NCBI GenBank assembly: GCA_035295165.1
Contig: DATGJN010000108.1
Span: 1 to 64,000, forward strand
Length of the DNA stretch: 64,000 nucleotides
Direction of reading: 5' to 3'
Origin: a bacterium
GTDB taxonomy: Bacteria > Sysuimicrobiota > Sysuimicrobiia > Sysuimicrobiales > Segetimicrobiaceae
Shown here: positions 57,635-64,000 of the stretch, piece after piece
How positions within the stretch are numbered: position 1 is the stretch's first letter
Layout: each line of letters starts with the position of its first letter
Made by a program: the position numbers and the translations under genes
The notes under the pieces: generated by a model
Database searches by the model: none
Told to the model about the DNA's origin: nothing
Seen by the model: the letters and a program-made list of their open reading frames with translations, nothing else

Positions 57635-59125
57635 TCACCGCCCACGCCGATACGCTTCAGGGGCGGGCGTAAACGTCACGTCGTCGTCGAGCGGGAACAT
57701 CGGGCGTCGGCAGATGTGGTGCCCGAGCGATCGCAGATCGGCGCTCGTAGACCCGGGCACATCGACGTTGAAATCCTTCTCCGCCCACTCGTCGAACATG
57801 TGCGGCTCGCAGTACGGCGACTTGACGACGGTGAGGTGGTAGTGTCTGGGGTCGCGCCCGTGCGCGAGAAACATCGCCCGGTCGAACAGGCTGACCGACC
57901 GCGTCATCGCCACGATCGTAACGTTCCCGGCGATGAGCACCGCGGTCGGACCGGCATCGAGCGCGCTCCGGCTGTTTTCCAACGCGGCGCGCCCGCGCGA
58001 GAGCATGTCGACGTCGACGGTCAGCTCCACCGGGGCAAAGCGCGGGTCGAGAGCGCCCCCGAGGCGCACCCGGAGCGTCGCGCCCACCCCAGCCCGGAAC
58101 GCGGCGGCGACCGCGGGAGGATCAACGATCGGCGCGAGCACGGGCTTCTCGTAGCCGGCGCGCAGCAACCCGGCCAGGATTGCGTTGCTGTCTCCGGTCG
58201 CGCCGGACGAGGTTGCGTCCGCGGCGTCGGTGAAGATCACCGGCCCGGCCATGGTGCGCGCCTGAGCGATCGCGCGGTCGAGCGCGATCAGCTTGGCCTG
58301 CATCCGGAAGCGGTTCGGCCAGAACTCCTCGGCGAGGCGAAGGGCGTCCGCCGAGGCCGTCTCCGGATCCTCCGCGACCACGACGGCCTGGCTGCCCAGC
58401 TCCGGGACATCGGTAAACGGGTTGCCGATCATCACCGCCGCGGCGAGGGCGCGTTCCTCGCGTTCGAGGCGCTGCGCCTCGCGAATCACATCCCCGTAGC
58501 AGCCCGACTTGGTGATCAGTTCGTCGCCGCGCACGAGCGCCGGGATCGCCACCCGTGCGATCGCCGGAACGACCTGCCCGTCGAGGATGCGCAGCAACAG
58601 GCGCGCCGCCCGCGCCCCCGTGTCCGCGAAGTCCACGTGCGGATACGTATGGTACACGGCCAGGCCGTCGATCGCGCGCAGCATCCTCGCGGTGAGGATG
58701 CCGTGGAGATCCAGTGAGACCACGATCGGCACGCGGTCGCCGAGCAGCCGTCGCGTCTCCGTGAGCAGCGTCCCCTCGGGATCCAGGTCACCGTCGGCGC
58801 CCATCGCGCCGTGCATCGAGAAGTAAACGCCGTCGATGTCCCGGGCGCGCTCTGCGATCGCGTCCAGCAGTTCGCGTGACAGCCGTTGCCACCCCGCCGC
58901 GGACAAGAGCCCCGCGCTCCCCGCCCGCGCGCTGTACGTCGGCACCAGCTCCACGTTCCCGCGCGCGGCAAACACCGCCTCCGCACCGCCCACGGCGGCG
59001 TTGCGCCCGCGCTGATCGGCGAGGATCGCGTCCCCGCGCCGCACGGAGAAGTTGTGATACTCGCTCGGCACCGGGTTGAACGACGAGATCTCCTGCATGC
59101 ACTCGGCGACCAGAATTCTGGGCAC
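57635..59125 (-). CDS. M81 family metallopeptidase (MlrC-like)
   Basis: The 496-residue protein resembles MlrC, the last peptidase of microcystin breakdown. The N-terminal M81 domain shows ILVAECMQEISSFNP, GVYFSMHGAMGADGDLDPEG and VSLDLHGILTARML. YHTYPHVDFADTG and the C-terminal MlrC domain with FTDAADATSSGATGDSNAIL follow. Metal ligands are probably His and Asp/Glu in these motifs. It begins the long minus-strand degradative run. GTG at 59125 sits after a G-rich site. Confidence 0.92.
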   Translation of the reverse strand: MPRILVAECMQEISSFNPVPSEYHNFSVRRGDAILADQRGRNAAVGGAEAVFAARGNVELVPTYSARAGSAGLLSAAGWQRLSRELLDAIAERARDIDGVYFSMHGAMGADGDLDPEGTLLTETRRLLGDRVPIVVSLDLHGILTARMLRAIDGLAVYHTYPHVDFADTGARAARLLLRILDGQVVPAIARVAIPALVRGDELITKSGCYGDVIREAQRLEREERALAAAVMIGNPFTDVPELGSQAVVVAEDPETASADALRLAEEFWPNRFRMQAKLIALDRAIAQARTMAGPVIFTDAADATSSGATGDSNAILAGLLRAGYEKPVLAPIVDPPAVAAAFRAGVGATLRVRLGGALDPRFAPVELTVDVDMLSRGRAALENSRSALDAGPTAVLIAGNVTIVAMTRSVSLFDRAMFLAHGRDPRHYHLTVVKSPYCEPHMFDEWAEKDFNVDVPGSTSADLRSLGHHICRRPMFPLDDDVTFTPAPEAYRRGR

Positions 59126-59299
59126 CCCACCACCCCCACTCCCGGCACACCGCTCGCGGCGCGCCGCTGCTCAGTTCTCGACCGCCGACCGGCGGTCCCG
59201 CCGCCCGCTGGAGGCTCGCAACCGGAGAATCGACGCGCCGCCGAGAAGGAAGAGGCGTGGGACTTCAGGCCCCACTCATCACGGGAGGAGTGACAGCAC

Positions 59300-59728
59300 A
59301 TGACGGCAGATTCGAATCCGATGGTCCGGCGGATCAACCACATCGGCGTGATCGTCGATGATCTCGCGGAGGCGCGGCGGTGGCTCGTGGAGGTGTTCGG
59401 GATGCCGCTGCGCAGGACGGTGGACCTGCCGGAGGGACAGATCCACGGCGAGTTCTTCGGGGGCGGGGACGTCGACATCGAGGTGCTCACGATCGGCGAC
59501 CCGGCGATGCGGCAGAAGCGCCTTGGGAACGCGAAGGCGCGGATCGAGCACATCGCGGTCGAAGTGAAGGACCTGCCGGCGGTCTTCGATCGTCTCACGG
59601 CGCTCGGTGTGAAATTCACAACACCCGCGCCCCGCCGAGTCGGTACGACCCTGAACGCCTGGACCGTCGAGGAGACGACCGGCGGCATCTCCTTCCAATT
59701 GACGGAGCGAGTCCCGGACGGCGCCTAG
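59300..59728 (+). CDS. VOC-superfamily (glyoxalase-like) protein
   Basis: The 142-residue protein has two beta-alpha-beta-beta-beta modules. The first has INHIGVIVDDLAEARRWLVEVFG, the second IEHIAVEVKDLPAVFDRLTALG with the C-terminal TTGGISFQLTERV. Metal ligand candidates are His14, Glu-rich GEFFGGG, His86 and the late Glu/Gln. It may be a methylmalonyl-CoA epimerase-like or lyase enzyme. GGAGGAG precedes ATG 59300. It is divergent from the M81 gene. Confidence 0.85.
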   Translation: MTADSNPMVRRINHIGVIVDDLAEARRWLVEVFGMPLRRTVDLPEGQIHGEFFGGGDVDIEVLTIGDPAMRQKRLGNAKARIEHIAVEVKDLPAVFDRLTALGVKFTTPAPRRVGTTLNAWTVEETTGGISFQLTERVPDGA

Positions 59729-59844
59729 CGCGTCGTCCCGGACGCCGCAGCCTGATCGCCGCGTAACGAGCGTGCAACCGCGGCAGGGACGCACGTCCCG
59801 GGGAGTGAACCTTCCCGCACGTCGAGTGAAGGACTCCCCAAGCC

Positions 59845-60816
59845 ATGACGTTCCTCTGGCCGGTGTTCCTGTGGGGGCTCATCGCCGTGCCGGTGTGCTT
59901 CGCGGCGCTGGTCGCCGCGCTGCGGCGCCGCCGCCGGCCCGGGGTCACGTTTTCACGACTCGACGCGGTCGCCGAGGCGACGCGCCAGACGCGGGGGGTC
60001 CGCCGCTACGCGGCGACCGCCGTGTTTCTCTGCGCGCTCATCCTCGTGCCCGTTGCGCTCGCGCGGCCGGTCATCCTCCTCCCCGTGCCGTCCGATCAGG
60101 CCGCGGTGATGCTGGCGATCGACGTGAGCGGCAGCATGATGTCGCAGGACGTCAAGCCGTCGCGGCTGCGGGCGGCGCAGGAAGCGGCCAAGTCGTTCGT
60201 CCTCGGGCTGCCCAGCCACGTCCGTGTCGGCCTCGTCACGTTCGCGGGGTACGCCACGGTGCTGGCGCCGCCGACCACGGAGCACGCCCAGGTCGCGCAC
60301 ACGATCGACGGGATCACCGTCCAGCACCGTACCGCGATCGGGGACGGCCTGATGGAGGCGGTCGCCGCCCTGCCCGGCCGGGTGCGCCCGGGGCCGGACG
60401 GGACCCTGCCGCCGATGCCGCCCGGCTCTCGGCCCCCCGGCTTCGTCGTGCTCTTGTCCGACGGTCAGAACAACGCGGGCATGGATCCGATGCGGGCCGC
60501 CGATCTGGCGCGGCGCGAGTCGGTCACAGTCTACACCGTGGGCATCGGTAAGGATGCGGTCTCGGACAGCGGCGTGTTCATGATCGGCGGGGCGCTCGAC
60601 GAGACCACGCTGCGCGACATCGCACACCACACCGGCGGGCTGTACTATCATCCGCAGTCGGGGCAGGAGCTGCGCGACATCTACCACCGGCTCGCCCAGG
60701 CCATCGGGTGGCAGCAACGGCCGACGGAGATCACGGGTGCCGCCGCCGTCGTCGTCGCGGGCCTGCTCGTCGCAGCCCTGCTCGTTTCGGTGCTGACGAA
60801 ACCGATCATCGCCTAA
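59845..60816 (+). CDS. VWA-domain membrane protein (BatA-like)
   Basis: The 323-residue protein has an N-terminal membrane segment (residues 4-26), a second near 55-72, a periplasmic VWA domain, and a last helix near 298-318. The metal-ion-dependent adhesion site is AIDVSGSMM near 91-98, with the Thr in FAGYATVLAPP and Asp in LLSDGQNNAG. Bat proteins cooperate with MoxR ATPases, but no moxR is adjacent. The gene stands with its own weak context after VOC. Confidence 0.86.
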   Translation: MTFLWPVFLWGLIAVPVCFAALVAALRRRRRPGVTFSRLDAVAEATRQTRGVRRYAATAVFLCALILVPVALARPVILLPVPSDQAAVMLAIDVSGSMMSQDVKPSRLRAAQEAAKSFVLGLPSHVRVGLVTFAGYATVLAPPTTEHAQVAHTIDGITVQHRTAIGDGLMEAVAALPGRVRPGPDGTLPPMPPGSRPPGFVVLLSDGQNNAGMDPMRAADLARRESVTVYTVGIGKDAVSDSGVFMIGGALDETTLRDIAHHTGGLYYHPQSGQELRDIYHRLAQAIGWQQRPTEITGAAAVVVAGLLVAALLVSVLTKPIIA

Positions 60817-60944
60817 CCGGACCGGGGGACGGGCGGGATCGGACCGCCCCCGCATCGCAGGAGAGCGCCGGGCCGCCGCGAACCCCCTCGACGCGCGCGT
60901 GTCCACGGCTCGCACGACCCGCCGTGCCACCGGCGGGGTCGTGA

Positions 60945-61796
60945 ATGCCATCTGTCTTCATCCTCATCTCGGCGTTCCTCTATGGAGTCTCGCCGATCCT
61001 GGCGAAGATCGCGTATGCGTCCGGGGTCACGCCGCTCACCCTGCTCGCGATTCGCGCGACGCTCGGCGCCGCGTTTGTATGGATCGGACTCGGGGTCACG
61101 CGAGGGGCCACGATACCAGGGCCCCCCCTGCTCGCCCCACTCATCGCGCTCGGCGTCACGGTGCTGCCCATCCAGGTCTTCGCCTACTTTTACGCGCTGA
61201 CGATCCTCCCGGCATCGTCCGCGTCGGTCATCGCCAACACGGCGCCGGTGCACGTGGCGTGGATGGGCCGGCTCTTTCTCGGGGAGGTCCTGAAGCGCGC
61301 CGACGTGGCCATCCTTGTGGTGATCGTCTCCGGCGCGATGCTGGTCGCGGGGCAGACGCCGCAGGGCGGGCACACGCTCGGGTTCGTCGTGCTCGGGCTG
61401 TCCACGCTCGTCTCCGCGTTTTACCTCGTGACGCAGCGGCGGCTCGTGCGAAACACGCACCCGTTGAGCGTGTTGGCCGTCGTGCTTCCGTGCTCCGCCG
61501 CGGTGTACTGGATCGCCGGCCTCGCCACGAACCAGATTCACCTCGCGATGCCGCTGCCCGGCCTCCTGGCGGTCGCCGGGGCCACCGTCGCCGCCGCCGC
61601 GGCGTCTCTGCTGGTGCTCCTGGCGCTGCGGGCGCTGCTCGTCACACGCGCCGCGATGCTGGGGATGCTGGAACCGGTGGTCGCCGTGGTGTGCAGCGTC
61701 TTACTGCTCGGCGACGCGATGACGTGGCTGCGCGCGGTCGGGATCGTCACCGTGGTGGGCGGGATCGCGGCGCTGCAGTGGCGGCGCGCCGCGTAG
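60945..61796 (+). CDS. EamA-family transporter
   Basis: The 283-residue protein has ten hydrophobic segments in two repeats. The first begins VFILISAFLYGVSPILAKIAYASGV and the second contains TRAAMLGMLEPVVAVVCSVLLLGDAM. It is only distantly like the DMT protein at 42487. The substrate is unknown. ATG at 60945 has no strong ribosome site. Confidence 0.88.
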   Translation: MPSVFILISAFLYGVSPILAKIAYASGVTPLTLLAIRATLGAAFVWIGLGVTRGATIPGPPLLAPLIALGVTVLPIQVFAYFYALTILPASSASVIANTAPVHVAWMGRLFLGEVLKRADVAILVVIVSGAMLVAGQTPQGGHTLGFVVLGLSTLVSAFYLVTQRRLVRNTHPLSVLAVVLPCSAAVYWIAGLATNQIHLAMPLPGLLAVAGATVAAAAASLLVLLALRALLVTRAAMLGMLEPVVAVVCSVLLLGDAMTWLRAVGIVTVVGGIAALQWRRAA

Positions 61797-61899
61797 CGCC
61801 GCGCGGGGCGGATCCGCCGCGCACATGCGGCGCCACCGGTCCCGCCCAAGCCGCCGGCGAACCGGACCCCGAAGCTCCGTCCGTCCGGCGCTCCCGACC

Positions 61900-62532
61900 C
61901 TATCGCGGCTCGAGCGCCAGCCGCGCGCCAAACCCGATGAACACACAGCCGGTGACCCGGCGGGCGATCGTCCAGATCCCGGGGCGGCGCACCAGCAGAG
62001 ATCGCACGTGGGTGGAGGTCATCACGATCGCCGCCAACGAGCACGTGGCGAACACCACGAAGATAGCGCCGAGCAGGAACAGCTGCGTGGTGACGCGCCC
62101 TGCGCCGACGTCGACGAACTGCGGCAGGATGGAGACGTAGAACATCGCCGTCTTCGGGTTGAGCAGCTCGGTGGCGATCCCGCCGAGATAGTGCCGCCGC
62201 GACGACGGACGCGGCCCGTCCCTGCGGGCGCGCGTGAGGTCGTCGGCTCCGGCAAGAAAGGTACGGACGCCGAGGTACGTGAGGTAGAGCGCCCCGGCGA
62301 TCTTGAGGGCCTCGTAGGCCACCCCCGACGCCTGCAACACGACCGTGAGACCCAGCGCGGCGCTCGCCTGCAGCAGACAGGTCCCGGAGAGCAGCCCCGC
62401 CGCGGTCACCAGGCCGGCCCGCCGGCCAAACGACAGCGACCGGTTGAGCGTAAGCAGGATGGCGGGACCGGGGGTGAGCACCATCAGCAACACCGCGGGA
62501 ATGTAGAGGGCGAGGGTGCCGAACGAGACCAT
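61900..62532 (-). CDS. LysE-family translocator
   Basis: The 210-residue membrane protein has the family start YIPAVLLMVLTPGPAILLTLNRSLSFG. GGIATELLNPKTAMFYVSILPQF and the C-terminal RRVTGCVFIGFGARLALE complete it. It exports amino acids or small polar compounds. It starts eight bases after the aquaporin stop. The ribosome site is weak, perhaps coupled. Convergent with the EamA gene; the 103-base gap has only a GGCGGATCCGCC palindrome. Confidence 0.9.
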   Translation of the reverse strand: MVSFGTLALYIPAVLLMVLTPGPAILLTLNRSLSFGRRAGLVTAAGLLSGTCLLQASAALGLTVVLQASGVAYEALKIAGALYLTYLGVRTFLAGADDLTRARRDGPRPSSRRHYLGGIATELLNPKTAMFYVSILPQFVDVGAGRVTTQLFLLGAIFVVFATCSLAAIVMTSTHVRSLLVRRPGIWTIARRVTGCVFIGFGARLALEPR

Positions 62533-62540
62533 ACGCGGGG

Positions 62541-63290
<750 letters not shown>

Positions 63291-64000
63291 TTAGACCTTC
63301 GGCGTCTTCGCCATCTCCACGATCTCCGTCGTCATCACGTCCGTCGCCGGCACCGCCTGCGGGATCTGCTTGAGCCCGTAGTAGGTGTCGCTGATCGCCG
63401 TCCACACCTTGGGGTCCATCGCGCCCCACCCTGCCTGCTTCGTCAGCGGCGAGAACATGTAGGGGATCTCGTTCTTCCATGTCTGGAGCTCGAGCGTCCG
63501 GTCGAGCCCGGTCGTGCTCTTGATGACGATGTCCGCCGCCTCATCGGGGTGCTGGGCGGCGTACAACCAGCCTTTCGCGCTCGCGGCCGTGAACCGCACC
63601 AGCGCGTCCTTGCGCTCGCTCAGCATCTTGTCGGTCGTGAAGTACGTGTAGGCGTACAGTCGGATGCCGAGATCCCAGAGTGGGAAGTAGCTGTAGCTCC
63701 CCGCCTGCCGCACGGCCGCGATCTGCGGCGCGTCGATGATCCACCCGGTGATGACGTCCACCTGCCCGGTCACTAGGGGATGCGTGTCGCCGCCCACGAA
63801 CAGCACCTTCACCTTGTCCGGCGGGATCTGATACTTGGCCAGCACGGCCTCGAGCAGGGGGCGCGCCGTGGCCTGGATCCCGATCGTCTTACCGGCAAAA
63901 TCGCGTGGCGTGCGGATCCCGGACTTCGTGAGGAAGATGAAAGCGAACGGGTGCTTCTGCAGGGCCGTCGCGAACGCTTTGACCGGCAGCCCGTGGCTGC
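63291..64000 (-). CDS. NMT1/SsuA-type ABC substrate-binding protein (5' end outside the window)
   Basis: At least 236 residues of a periplasmic binding protein for nitrate, sulfonate, taurine or pyrimidine-precursor type substrates are seen. The frame runs out of the window. Visible parts are FAFIFLTKSGIRTPRDFAGKTIGIQ, the segment VKVLFVGGDTHPLVTGQVDVITGW, and FTTDKMLSERKDALVRFTAASAKGW. The signal peptide must lie upstream. No permease or ATPase is visible here; they may be further right or elsewhere. A start at 63845 would cut the domain in half and is not accepted. Confidence 0.9.
   Translation of the reverse strand, partial: SHGLPVKAFATALQKHPFAFIFLTKSGIRTPRDFAGKTIGIQATARPLLEAVLAKYQIPPDKVKVLFVGGDTHPLVTGQVDVITGWIIDAPQIAAVRQAGSYSYFPLWDLGIRLYAYTYFTTDKMLSERKDALVRFTAASAKGWLYAAQHPDEAADIVIKSTTGLDRTLELQTWKNEIPYMFSPLTKQAGWGAMDPKVWTAISDTYYGLKQIPQAVPATDVMTTEIVEMAKTPKV

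Overview
This 64 kb window is high-GC bacterial DNA coded mostly on the minus strand. Its core-gene order resembles that of Bacillota and related Terrabacteria: topA-hslV-hslU followed by rpsB-tsf-pyrH-frr-uppS-cdsA-dxr, and smc-ftsY-ylxM-ffh-rpsP-khpA-ylqD-rimM-trmD-rplS-lepB-rnhB. YlxM, YlqD and an RNase HII with a long N-terminal extension support that assignment. The high GC content, the many Tat-exported solute-binding proteins and the heavy load of catabolic genes suggest a deep-branching, uncultivated high-GC lineage of soil or sediment (a CSP1-3/Sysuimicrobiota-like or Armatimonadota-like chromosome) rather than a classical Firmicute. This placement is an inference from gene order, not from a phylogeny.

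Left part (1-12.2 kb). A consensus promoter at 6406-6434 drives rpsB-tsf-pyrH-frr-(mini PASTA protein)-uppS-cdsA-dxr, and probably rseP at the window edge. The genes are linked by stop/start overlaps. The run covers ribosome assembly and recycling, UMP kinase, and isoprenoid and phospholipid precursor synthesis. Upstream lies topA-hslV-hslU, ending in a Tat-exported beta-carbonic anhydrase. The usual topA neighbour dprA survives only as a decayed fragment behind an intact promoter.

Accessory block 1 (12.2-26.8 kb). A creatinase-like M24 protein, a dipeptide-type ABC importer (binding protein plus two permeases), a fumarylacetoacetase-family enzyme and an MFS carrier with a one-helix partner form one catabolic run. 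A second importer cluster has two paralogous binding proteins. Neither cluster encodes its ATPases here. A divergent DinB-family protein and a pair of small unknown proteins complete the block.

Core block 2 (27.0-40.2 kb). This is the translation and secretion superoperon. It has an RsmC-like methyltransferase inserted between ylxM and ffh, and a MerR/excisionase-type HTH protein with a GT4 glycosyltransferase placed directly in front of smc. A second strong promoter sits in front of rplS.

Accessory block 2 (40.3-64 kb). It contains a CaiB/BaiF CoA-transferase with a crotonase, a DMT exporter, one tRNA-Pro(CGG) with its promoter, and a divergent AraC/LysE pair whose AraC mRNA is probably leaderless. 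A minus-strand degradative run follows: M81 peptidase, MmgE/PrpD, amidohydrolase, aspartate dehydrogenase-like, acetamidase/formamidase, PGI, HyuA, HyuB. The right end carries VOC, VWA/BatA-like, EamA, LysE and aquaporin genes and a partial NMT1-type solute-binding protein. The degradative genes suggest uptake and hydrolysis of amides, cyclic amides, modified peptides and CoA-activated acids. No CRISPR array, insertion sequence, prophage or origin was seen. I found no clear candidate for a wholly new defence-type system; the most unusual items are the local rearrangements and fusions of otherwise familiar genes.
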